From an uncultured Burkholderiales bacterium (GTDB taxonomy: Bacteria; Pseudomonadota; Gammaproteobacteria; Burkholderiales; Burkholderiaceae_C), in NCBI GenBank assembly GCA_903856875.1, contig CAIODE010000354.1, positions 1-5,988 on the forward strand: a DNA stretch of 5,988 bases. Direction: 5' to 3'. The translations under genes were made by a program, and so were the position numbers. Each line of letters begins with the position of its first letter. The first letter of the stretch is position 1. The notes below the pieces were generated by a model. That model saw nothing but the letters and a program-made list of their open reading frames with translations. It was not told the DNA's origin and did not search any database. Of this stretch, positions 1 through 5,988 are shown piece by piece.

Positions 1-798
<798 letters not shown>

Positions 799-1227
799 AT
801 GCTCTGGATCAAAGCCTTTCACATCGTTTTCGTGGCCAGCTGGTTTGCCGGCCTGTTTTACTTGCCCCGAATATTTGTCAATTTGGCCATGGTGCCAGAT
901 GCCTCTGAGGCCGAGCGCGCCAGGCTCTTGCTCATGGCCAGAAAACTTTTGAGGTTCACCACCCTGCTGTCGGTGCCGGCCATTGCCTTGGGCGTTTGGC
1001 TATGGTGGGGGGTTGGCATTGGTTGGGGGCCGGACAATGCTTGGATGCATGCCAAATTAAGCTTGGTGCTCTTGATTGTGGGCTACCACCATTCATGCGA
1101 CCGAATTTTGAAAAAATTTGAGGCCCACCAAAACACGCACAGCCATGTTTGGTTCCGCTGGTTCAATGAGGCGCCCGTCTTGATGCTGGTGGCGGTCGTC
1201 ATCTTGGTGGTTGTGAAACCTTTTTAA
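799..1227 (+). CDS. hemJ: HemJ-type protoporphyrinogen IX oxidase (UPF0093; often labelled CopD family protein)
   Basis: This is a 142-residue integral membrane protein of the family that oxidises protoporphyrinogen IX to protoporphyrin IX in bacteria without HemG or HemY. It starts MLWIKAFHIVFVASWFAGLFYLPR. Visible family marks are H8 near the N-terminus, the FYLPR segment (20-24), WMHAKL (82-87, with H84 and K86), YHH (96-98) and the RWFNE..P motif (120-126). The conserved N-terminal His and the Lys are the candidates for haem ligands. About four hydrophobic segments are visible, near residues 7-30, 50-73, 84-98 and 125-139. I chose the ATG at 799 over an in-frame TTG at 727, because the extra 24 residues do not resemble the family and the ATG gives the usual length. 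The AGGG at 795-798 touches the start and is too close to act as a normal ribosome-binding site. Next to hemB the haem role is strengthened; a generic CopD-like protein is the alternative. Confidence 0.85.
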   Translation: MLWIKAFHIVFVASWFAGLFYLPRIFVNLAMVPDASEAERARLLLMARKLLRFTTLLSVPAIALGVWLWWGVGIGWGPDNAWMHAKLSLVLLIVGYHHSCDRILKKFEAHQNTHSHVWFRWFNEAPVLMLVAVVILVVVKPF

Positions 1228-1242
1228 GCCAATCCATCCATC

Positions 1243-2349
1243 ATGATCAAAAAGACAGCGGCATGGCCTTTGGCAGCAATCTATGCCGCATTGATCATTT
1301 ATGCCAGCCTGTATCCCTTCGAAAACTGGCGCTCACAAGGAGTCGATTGGACGGCATTTTTGTGGGCACCTTGGCCCCAATATTGGACAGGCTTTGACGT
1401 TCTTTCTAACGTATTGGGATATGCCCCTTTAGGCTTTATCGTGGCATTGGCGCTGCAACGAAGTGCCAGGCACTTGCCGGCCGTGGGCTTGACCTTGGTC
1501 ATGGGCTCTCTGCTTGCGCTTGGCATGGAAAGCTTGCAGCTCTTTTTGCCAGCACGGGTTCCCTCCAATGTGGATTGGGGCTTGAACAGCGCTGGCACTT
1601 TGGCGGGCGCAGGCGCAGCTTGGACATTGGAGCGATTTGGATTTTTAGATCGCTGGAGTCGTTTTAGAGCGAATTGGTTTGATGCAAACGCTCAAGGCTC
1701 CTTGGTGTTGCTTGCACTGTGGCCCATTGCTTTGCTTTTTCCTGCGCCAATTCCAATGGGCTTGGGTCAGGTTTTAGAGCGCGCAGAAGATGCACTGGCC
1801 TTGATGCTGCAAGAAACGCCGTGGCTAGATTGGCTGCCAGTGCGGGAAGTTGAATTGCAACCCCTGCTGCCGGTCTATGAGATTTTGTGTGTCAGCCTTG
1901 GCCAATTGCTCCCATGCCTGTTGGCGTATAGCTTAATTCGGCGCCTGCACCAAAAAGCAGTGGCTTGGTTTGTCTTGACAGCTTGCGGCTTGTTGTTCAC
2001 GGCCTTGTCGGCTGCTTTGACTTATGGCCCTTCACATGCCTGGGATTGGTTGAATGCGCCTGTGCAGCTGGCACTGGTGCTTGCTGCCATTGTGGCTTGG
2101 CCCATGATGTGGCGAACAGAAAAAACACTGCAAGTCTTGGCCTTGGTGGGGCTGGTTTTACAACTTACCCTGCTAAACAATGCCTCAGCAAACGCTTACT
2201 TTGCCTTGACCTTGCAAAATTGGGAGCAAGGGCAATTCATTCGCTTCCATGGCCTGATTCAGTGGCTAGGGTGGTTATGGCCCTTTGCTTTGCTGGTTTA
2301 TTTGATGCGCTGCTTGTCTGCCGCTCGCCCCACTAAAATGGAAGGATGA
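1243..2349 (+). CDS. VanZ-like family membrane protein with long C-terminal membrane extension
   Basis: This is a 368-residue polytopic membrane protein. The first 130 or so residues carry the VanZ-like pattern: YASLYPF (20-26), DVLSNVLGYAPLG (52-64), E96-x2-Q99 inside a helix, and D111 followed by N115 and G118 in NVDWGLNSAGTLAG. After this come at least five further hydrophobic segments, near 153-168, 205-232, 238-262, 272-290 and 296-311, and a last one near 338-355. Typical single-domain VanZ proteins are about half this length. The biochemical role of the family is poorly defined; the name comes from the enterococcal protein linked to low-level teicoplanin resistance, and no such phenotype is implied here. 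It starts 15 nt after hemJ with no visible purine-rich ribosome-binding site, and its stop overlaps the next start as ATGA, so it is probably translated from a polycistronic mRNA. Confidence 0.85.
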   Translation: MIKKTAAWPLAAIYAALIIYASLYPFENWRSQGVDWTAFLWAPWPQYWTGFDVLSNVLGYAPLGFIVALALQRSARHLPAVGLTLVMGSLLALGMESLQLFLPARVPSNVDWGLNSAGTLAGAGAAWTLERFGFLDRWSRFRANWFDANAQGSLVLLALWPIALLFPAPIPMGLGQVLERAEDALALMLQETPWLDWLPVREVELQPLLPVYEILCVSLGQLLPCLLAYSLIRRLHQKAVAWFVLTACGLLFTALSAALTYGPSHAWDWLNAPVQLALVLAAIVAWPMMWRTEKTLQVLALVGLVLQLTLLNNASANAYFALTLQNWEQGQFIRFHGLIQWLGWLWPFALLVYLMRCLSAARPTKMEG

Positions 2350-2726
2350 GTGATATCCAACCCGCCCCATCAGATCTTGTGCAAACAACATCGACCGACA
2401 AGCCATATTACGAACGCCATGTATTTTTCTGCTTGAATGAAAGAAAAAATGGCGAAGCTTGTTGTTCACAGCAAGGTGCCCAAGCGGCCTTTGACCATTG
2501 CAAAGCGCGCATTAAAAGTCTCGGACTTTCTGGCCCGGGTCAAGTGCGGGTGAACAAAGCGGGGTGTCTAGACCGTTGCGCGGGTGGGCCAGTTGCTGTG
2601 GTTTATCCAGAGGGAACTTGGTACAGCTTTGTCGACAACTCTGACATCGATGAAATCGTTGAAAGTCACTTGAAGAATGGTCAACCCGTCACCCGATTGA
2701 TCATGCCGCCTGAAGTCGGGCGCTGA
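2346..2726 (+). CDS. Thioredoxin-fold [2Fe-2S] ferredoxin
   Basis: This is a 126-residue soluble protein of the thioredoxin-like 2Fe-2S ferredoxin family, an electron carrier whose partner is usually unknown. The four likely cluster ligands are C29 (in FFCLNER), C40 (second Cys of ACCS), C74 and C78 (in KAGCLDRC). C39 and C52 are extra cysteines. The segment VRVNKAGCLDRCAGGPVAVVYPEG is very typical of the proteobacterial members. About 20 polar residues precede the domain. The start overlaps the VanZ-like stop by 4 nt (ATGA), and the GGAAGG purines directly abut the ATG, so initiation probably depends on translational coupling. The stop overlaps the hydrolase start by one base. Being in a run with hemJ, it could serve a redox step there, but that is inference. 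Confidence 0.92.
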   Translation: MSDIQPAPSDLVQTTSTDKPYYERHVFFCLNERKNGEACCSQQGAQAAFDHCKARIKSLGLSGPGQVRVNKAGCLDRCAGGPVAVVYPEGTWYSFVDNSDIDEIVESHLKNGQPVTRLIMPPEVGR

Positions 2727-3355
2727 TGAATTCCGCAACGCAGACCATGCAACTTCAAGGGCCGTCAGGTATTTTGGAGGGTTTGTGTGACGTGCCAGAG
2801 GGCGGCGCTTTTAAGGGGACGGTTGTCATTTCGCATCCACACCCTTTGTTTGGCGGCACGATGCAAAACAAAGTGGTTCAAACGCTGGCCAAGGCCTTTG
2901 TCCAAAATGGCTGGCGCGCCATTCGTTTTAATTTTCGGGGTGTGGGTGCAAGTGAAGGCGCCTATGACGAAGGCCGCGGTGAGGTAGACGACCTGATCAG
3001 CATGATTGAGGCCACGTGTGAAGCGGCTCAGCCCATGGCCCTTGCTGGATTTTCATTTGGTGCTTACGTGACCAGTCAAGCTGTTGCCCGTCTTTCGCCC
3101 TCCAACAATCTCGAAAAATTGGTCTTCATAGGCACCGCTGCATCGCGCTTTCAGGTGGCGCCAGTACCTGCTGAGTTGCACGACAAAACCTTGGTTGTGC
3201 ATGGCGAATTGGACGACACCGTACCCTTGGCCAGCGTGCTTGATTGGGCTCGGCCGCAGTCCCTGCCCGTCACGGTCATTCCTGGGGTTGAACATTTCTT
3301 TCACGGACAATTGCCCTTGCTTCGAACCTTGATCAGCCGCCACCTGCGGACTTGA
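2726..3355 (+). CDS. Alpha/beta hydrolase (COG2945-like), substrate unknown
   Basis: This is a 209-residue predicted cytosolic hydrolase with a minimal alpha/beta fold and no lid domain. Motifs in order are HPHPLFGGTMQNKVV (37-51), which is characteristic of this subgroup; FNFRGVGASEG (68-78), the strand-turn after beta-4 with a likely oxyanion role; the nucleophile elbow GFSFG with S110; HGELDDTVP (159-167), with D163 the probable acid; and GVEHFFHG (187-194), with H190 the probable catalytic histidine. The triad is therefore complete. Its natural substrate, probably an ester or thioester, cannot be read from the sequence. The start overlaps the ferredoxin stop as TGATG, indicating coupled translation. 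A second in-frame ATG lies at residue 8, but homologues as I remember them usually carry a few residues before the QLQGP segment, so I kept the first. No signal peptide is visible. Confidence 0.9.
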   Translation: MNSATQTMQLQGPSGILEGLCDVPEGGAFKGTVVISHPHPLFGGTMQNKVVQTLAKAFVQNGWRAIRFNFRGVGASEGAYDEGRGEVDDLISMIEATCEAAQPMALAGFSFGAYVTSQAVARLSPSNNLEKLVFIGTAASRFQVAPVPAELHDKTLVVHGELDDTVPLASVLDWARPQSLPVTVIPGVEHFFHGQLPLLRTLISRHLRT

Positions 3356-3374
3356 TTGCTTAAAAAATGCCACC

Positions 3375-4577
3375 ATGACTCTGTTGTTTTCTAAATTTTG
3401 CCGAAACGCCATGTGTCCGGTGCTTGCTTTCATTCTTTCGGCAATTGCGTTCGCGTTGGCGCCCTTGCATGCGCACGCTCAGAGCCCTGCGCCTGAAGCG
3501 CCTGAAATTGCGGCGAAGGCCTATCTCTTGCTGGATGTGACGGCCAATCAAATCTTGGCCTCGCGCGAACTGGACATGCCCTTGGAGCCGGCCTCACTGA
3601 CCAAGCTCATGAGCGCTTATTTGGTGTTTGATGCCCTGAAGTCGAAAAAAATCGACATGAAACAAACATTCGGTGTGAGCGAGCGCGCTTGGAAGATGCC
3701 GGGATCGCGCATGTTCATTGACCCCAAAATGAAGGTGCCGGTTGAAGACTTGATCAAGGGCATGATTGTTCAATCTGGCAATGACGCCACCATGGCGCTG
3801 GCCGAAGGTGTAGGCGGCACGGCCGACCGCTTTGTTCAGATGATGAACGAGCAAGCCAAGGTGCTAGGGATGAACAGCACCAGTTACAAAAATCCTGAAG
3901 GTTTGACTGAAGCCGGCCACACCACAACAGCGCGCGACTTGGCGACTTTGGCCACGCGCTTGATGCATGACTTTCCCGAATATGTCGGAACTTATGCCAT
4001 TAAAAAATACCGCTACCCAGGCACACCAGCAGCCAATGACAACAATCGCAACTTGCTGCTTTTCAAAGACCCCACTGTGGATGGTTTGAAAACCGGCCAC
4101 ACGAACGCTGCAGGGTATTGCTTGGTGGCAACGGCCAAACGTGATTTTCCCAATGTGGGCCCACGCCGTTTGATGGCCATTGTGCTTGGTACCAGTAGCG
4201 AAACTGCACGCGCCAACGAAGCGCAAAAACTTCTTAACTGGGGCTACACCGCGTTCGAGGCGGTTAAATTGTTTGATGCCGGCCAAGCCGTGGCAACGCC
4301 CGCAATTTGGAAAGGCAAGGCTTCCACGGTCAAATTGGGTCGCTCCGATGCGTTGGTGGTAGCCGTTCCGACAGGCTCTGCTGCCCAAATCAAAACCCAA
4401 CTGGCCCGACCAGATCCGTTGGTGGCGCCAGTTGCCAAGGGTCAGACCATCGGTAGCCTCAAAGTGTTCCGAGGCGAGCAACTCTGGGTTGACATGCCTT
4501 TGCAGGCCTTGGACGCTGTGGAGCAGGCGGGCGTGTTGGGCCGCGCTTGGGATGCTTTGCGTTTATGGATCAAGTAA
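3375..4577 (+). CDS. dacA: D-alanyl-D-alanine carboxypeptidase (low-molecular-weight penicillin-binding protein, PBP5/6 type)
   Basis: This periplasmic serine peptidase (S11 family) removes the terminal D-Ala from peptidoglycan pentapeptides. An N-terminal signal peptide has a hydrophobic core at about 13-30 and a likely cleavage site after AHA (33-35). All three active-site motifs are present: S74-L-T-K77, S134-G-N136 and K239-T-G241. A C-terminal PBP5-like beta domain follows (about 292-382), and residues 385-400 form an amphipathic helix ending LRLWIK, the usual peripheral anchor to the outer face of the inner membrane. The 400-residue length is normal. It begins 19 nt after the hydrolase with no good ribosome-binding site; a second in-frame ATG at codon 13 would still leave a signal peptide, so the start is uncertain by 12 residues. 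Whether it is best named dacA or dacC cannot be decided here; the family call is firm. Confidence 0.95.
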   Translation: MTLLFSKFCRNAMCPVLAFILSAIAFALAPLHAHAQSPAPEAPEIAAKAYLLLDVTANQILASRELDMPLEPASLTKLMSAYLVFDALKSKKIDMKQTFGVSERAWKMPGSRMFIDPKMKVPVEDLIKGMIVQSGNDATMALAEGVGGTADRFVQMMNEQAKVLGMNSTSYKNPEGLTEAGHTTTARDLATLATRLMHDFPEYVGTYAIKKYRYPGTPAANDNNRNLLLFKDPTVDGLKTGHTNAAGYCLVATAKRDFPNVGPRRLMAIVLGTSSETARANEAQKLLNWGYTAFEAVKLFDAGQAVATPAIWKGKASTVKLGRSDALVVAVPTGSAAQIKTQLARPDPLVAPVAKGQTIGSLKVFRGEQLWVDMPLQALDAVEQAGVLGRAWDALRLWIK

Positions 4578-4629
4578 GAAAAGTTGGTACTTGCAAACTT
4601 TGATCTAGAGAGTCCGGCAGAATAATTTT

Positions 4630-4658
4630 TTGCCTTGTTCATGTTAGAGCGCTATACT
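4630..4658 (+). promoter_or_regulatory. Probable sigma70 promoter of the str operon (rpsL-rpsG)
   Basis: TTGCCT (4630-4635) and TATACT (4653-4658) are separated by the ideal 17 nt. They match consensus at 4/6 and 5/6 positions, and an A/T-rich stretch (4621-4631) lies directly upstream like an UP element. Transcription would start near 4665, giving a leader of about 66 nt before rpsL. A potential hairpin (arms 4616-4622 and 4628-4634) overlaps the -35 box, but it has no U-run after it and I do not call it a terminator. The dac-rpsL spacer (4578-4730) holds no other clear terminator, so read-through from the upstream cluster is possible. Confidence 0.75.
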
Positions 4659-4664
4659 AGAAGG

Positions 4665-4689
4665 CTTTTCCGCATTTGGAGCGGAGAAG
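4665..4689 (+). promoter_or_regulatory. Hairpin at the predicted 5' end of the rpsL mRNA
   Basis: Arms CTTTTCCGC (4665-4673) and GCGGAGAAG (4681-4689) pair over 9 bp with one U-G wobble and a 7-nt loop. The left arm begins where the promoter would start transcription. Such a 5'-terminal stem may protect the mRNA from decay or affect early elongation. The pairing is seen in the sequence; the role is inferred. Confidence 0.5.
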
Positions 4690-4706
4690 ATTCTTTTGTT
4701 CATTCC

Positions 4707-4724
4707 AAACGTTTAGGGACGTTT
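4707..4724 (+). promoter_or_regulatory. Hairpin enclosing the probable rpsL ribosome-binding site
   Basis: AAACGT (4707-4712) and ACGTTT (4719-4724) form a perfect 6-bp inverted repeat. The loop TTAGGG carries the only purine-rich element (AGGGA, 4715-4719) upstream of the rpsL ATG, at 11 nt spacing. The right arm runs into seven Ts (4722-4728), so it superficially resembles a weak terminator. The stem is A/T-rich and probably not strong enough for that. Either it displays the ribosome-binding bases in a loop or it is incidental. Confidence 0.45.
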
Positions 4725-4730
4725 TTTTAA

Positions 4731-5108
4731 ATGCCAACCATCAATCAATTGGTGCGTCAGGGGCGCGAGGTCGAAAAGACCAAGTCAAAAAGCCCTGCGA
4801 TGCAAAACTCTCCGCAGCGCCGCGGTGTGTGCACCCGTGTGTACACCACGACGCCTAAAAAACCTAACTCTGCTCTGCGTAAAGTTGCCAAAGTGCGCTT
4901 GACCAATGGCTTCGAGGTGATCTCCTACATCGGTGGTGAAGGCCACAATTTGCAGGAACACTCCGTGGTTTTGGTTCGTGGTGGTCGTGTGAAAGACTTG
5001 CCTGGTGTGCGTTATCACATCGTGCGTGGTTCACTCGATTTGCAAGGTGTGAAAGACCGCAAGCAATCGCGTTCTAAATATGGCGCTAAGCGCCCGAAGA
5101 AAGCTTAA
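4731..5108 (+). CDS. rpsL: 30S ribosomal protein S12
   Basis: This 125-residue protein of the small subunit lies at the decoding centre and helps set translational accuracy. The sequence [22 protein letters not shown] and the [19 protein letters not shown] and [15 protein letters not shown] blocks are unmistakable, and the length is normal. The residues most often changed in streptomycin-resistant mutants are wild type (K43 and K88, counting Met1), so this copy predicts a streptomycin-sensitive S12. D89, the usual methylthiolation site in bacteria that have RimO, is present. The ATG is the start used in the family, and a weak AGGGA lies 11 nt upstream inside a hairpin loop. It is the first gene of the str operon, with rpsG and fusA following as in most bacteria. 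Confidence 0.99.
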   Translation: MPTINQLVRQGREVEKTKSKSPAMQNSPQRRGVCTRVYTTTPKKPNSALRKVAKVRLTNGFEVISYIGGEGHNLQEHSVVLVRGGRVKDLPGVRYHIVRGSLDLQGVKDRKQSRSKYGAKRPKKA

Positions 5109-5117
5109 GTTAGCTTT
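5099..5117 (+). promoter_or_regulatory. Hairpin spanning the rpsL stop codon
   Basis: GAAAGCT (5099-5105) and AGCTTTC (5112-5118, the last base pairing with 5099) form a perfect 7-bp stem whose 6-nt loop contains the TAA stop of rpsL. No U-run follows, so it is not an intrinsic terminator. It could slow 3' exonucleases or the terminating ribosome. Function is inferred. Confidence 0.4.
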
Positions 5118-5262
5118 CAAAAAAGGTGTTGTTCTGGTTTTTAGACGAGCCGGTTCAACGAAGTGACTCCCTGTTGGAGTCGAGTAAGTGCAAGTTCAAA
5201 ATGAATTTGCGGGGTGTCTGGATCGGACGTCCAGCCATCAAACTGAAGCAAAGAGGTGAAAT
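5109..5262 (+). promoter_or_regulatory. Structured rpsL-rpsG intercistronic region, candidate S7 translational control site
   Basis: The 154-nt gap is longer than the roughly 100 nt of E. coli, where S7 binds the equivalent RNA and represses its own translation. Three hairpins stand in a row here: GACTCC/GGAGTC (5165-5170 with 5176-5181, 5-nt loop), GCAAGTTCA/TGAATTTGC (5190-5198 with 5202-5210, 9 bp with one wobble and an AAA loop), and CTGGA/TCCAG (5218-5222 with 5230-5234, 7-nt loop). A looser pairing, GTTG with CAAC, brackets 5128-5159. A strong ribosome-binding site, GAGGTG (5253-5258), precedes rpsG at 4 nt. The stems are seen; S7 binding is inferred from E. coli, and I have not shown likeness to the S7 site in 16S rRNA. 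Confidence 0.5.
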
Positions 5263-5733
5263 ATGCCACGTCGTCGTGAAGTCCCTAAACGTGAAATCCT
5301 GCCGGATCCCAAGTTCGGTAATGTCGAGCTTTCCAAATTCATGAATGTGATCATGGAAGGCGGCAAAAAAGCGGTTGCCGAGCGCATCATTTATGGTGCT
5401 TTGGAAAACATGGAAAAGAAAACGGGCAAAGACCCCGTTGAACTTTTCTCAATCGCCATCAACAACGTCAAGCCCATGGTGGAAGTTAAATCCCGCCGCG
5501 TGGGTGGTGCCAACTATCAGGTGCCCGTTGAAGTTCGCCCTATCCGTCGCTTGGCTTTGTCCATGCGTTGGATCAAAGAAGCGGCCCGCAAGCGTGGTGA
5601 AAAATCCATGGCTTTGCGTTTGGCCAACGAGTTGCTCGAGGCCAATGAAGGCCGCGGCGGCGCGATGAAAAAGCGTGATGAAGTGCACCGTATGGCTGAA
5701 GCCAACAAAGCCTTCTCACACTTCCGCTTCTAA
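5263..5733 (+). CDS. rpsG: 30S ribosomal protein S7
   Basis: This 156-residue primary binding protein nucleates assembly of the 30S head on the 3' domain of 16S rRNA and contacts the E-site tRNA. The start [19 protein letters not shown], the central [20 protein letters not shown] block and the C-terminal [20 protein letters not shown] are diagnostic. Length equals the standard bacterial form, without the C-terminal extension of E. coli K-12. The start is firm: it has the family N-terminus and a good ribosome-binding site (GAGGTG at 5253-5258). In many proteobacteria S7 is the autogenous repressor of the str operon, which makes the structured gap before this gene relevant. A strong intrinsic terminator follows about 50 nt after the stop. 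Confidence 0.99.
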   Translation: MPRRREVPKREILPDPKFGNVELSKFMNVIMEGGKKAVAERIIYGALENMEKKTGKDPVELFSIAINNVKPMVEVKSRRVGGANYQVPVEVRPIRRLALSMRWIKEAARKRGEKSMALRLANELLEANEGRGGAMKKRDEVHRMAEANKAFSHFRF

Positions 5734-5780
5734 ATTCCAGAGGTTGTCGCGCGGCCTTGCGCTGCGTTGCCAACCGACCG

Positions 5781-5820
5781 CAAAGCCCTGCAGAGACCCT
5801 GCAGGGCATTTGTTTTTTTT
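5781..5820 (+). terminator. Strong intrinsic terminator between rpsG and fusA
   Basis: GCCCTGCAG (5785-5793) and CTGCAGGGC (5799-5807) form a perfect 9-bp G/C-rich stem with a 5-nt loop. Allowing A5808 to bulge, CAAA (5781-5784) also pairs with TTTG (5809-5812). Eight Ts follow (5813-5820), then G and four more Ts. It acts only on the plus strand, since the other strand has no comparable T-run. A second, weaker hairpin lies just upstream: GGTTG (5742-5746) with CAACC (5771-5775), enclosing GCGC/GCGC. The position inside the str gene order is unusual, because fusA starts only 28 nt after the T-run. Confidence 0.9.
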
Positions 5821-5827
5821 GTTTTAA

Positions 5828-5988
<161 letters not shown>

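Noticed and set aside
1965..2336. 123-codon plus-strand frame inside the VanZ-like gene
   Set aside because: It is out of frame within a clearly coding membrane protein, with an unlikely Cys-rich composition.
3367..3378. Three-codon frame ATG-CCA-CCA-TGA whose stop overlaps the carboxypeptidase start as ATGA
   Set aside because: It could in principle couple translation, but neither start has a ribosome-binding site and such short frames arise often by chance.
3864..4481. 205-codon open frame on the minus strand inside the carboxypeptidase gene
   Set aside because: The plus-strand gene has full family motifs throughout this stretch. The antisense product is rich in Cys, His and Gly, resembles no family and is a by-product of codon bias.
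4580..4601. Inverted repeat AAAGTT/AACTTT just after the carboxypeptidase stop
   Set aside because: The stem is short, A/T-rich, has a 10-nt loop and no T-run after it, so it does not qualify as an intrinsic terminator.
5174..5202. Possible internal promoter before rpsG (TTGGAG, 17 nt, CAAAAT)
   Set aside because: Matches are weak (3/6 and 4/6), and the bases are better explained as parts of the intercistronic hairpins.
5126..5344. 72-codon plus-strand frame across the rpsL-rpsG gap
   Set aside because: It runs out of frame into rpsG, has no ribosome-binding site and covers the structured RNA region; no family resemblance.

Overview
The window looks like ordinary chromosomal DNA from a betaproteobacterium, most likely Burkholderiales and close to Comamonadaceae. 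The reasons are the protein sequences (a HemJ-type protein starting MLWIKAFHIVFVASWFAGL, a Mg-type HemB, 125-aa S12, 156-aa S7), moderate G+C, and a str operon directly downstream of a small housekeeping cluster. This placement rests on remembered family resemblance, not on a database search. No tRNA, rRNA, CRISPR, insertion sequence, integrase or phage gene is visible. All genes read cleanly, with no frameshift.

Layout. Positions 1-675 (minus strand) hold the first 225 codons of hemB (5-aminolevulinate dehydratase); its 3' end lies beyond the left edge. A 123-bp divergent spacer (676-798) separates it from a plus-strand run of five tightly packed genes: a HemJ-type protoporphyrinogen oxidase (799-1227), a long VanZ-like membrane protein (1243-2349), a thioredoxin-fold [2Fe-2S] ferredoxin (2346-2726), a small alpha/beta hydrolase (2726-3355) and a PBP5/6-type D-alanyl-D-alanine carboxypeptidase (3375-4577). 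Spacings are 15 nt, a 4-nt ATGA overlap, a 1-nt TGATG overlap and 19 nt, so these genes are probably co-transcribed. Two haem-synthesis genes therefore sit back to back, and envelope functions follow.

The right third is the start of the str ribosomal operon: a good sigma70-like promoter (4630-4658), rpsL (4731-5108), a long structured intercistronic region (5109-5262), rpsG (5263-5733), a textbook intrinsic terminator (5781-5820) and the first 46 codons of fusA (from 5849).

No clearly new protein system is present. The most interesting signals are in non-coding DNA: the strong terminator between rpsG and fusA with almost no room for a promoter after it, a row of hairpins between rpsL and rpsG where S7 autoregulation would be expected, two hairpins in the rpsL leader (one with the ribosome-binding purines in its loop), and a possible leaderless start for hemJ. 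On the protein side, the co-location of HemJ with a ferredoxin and of a VanZ-like protein with a D,D-carboxypeptidase is worth testing.
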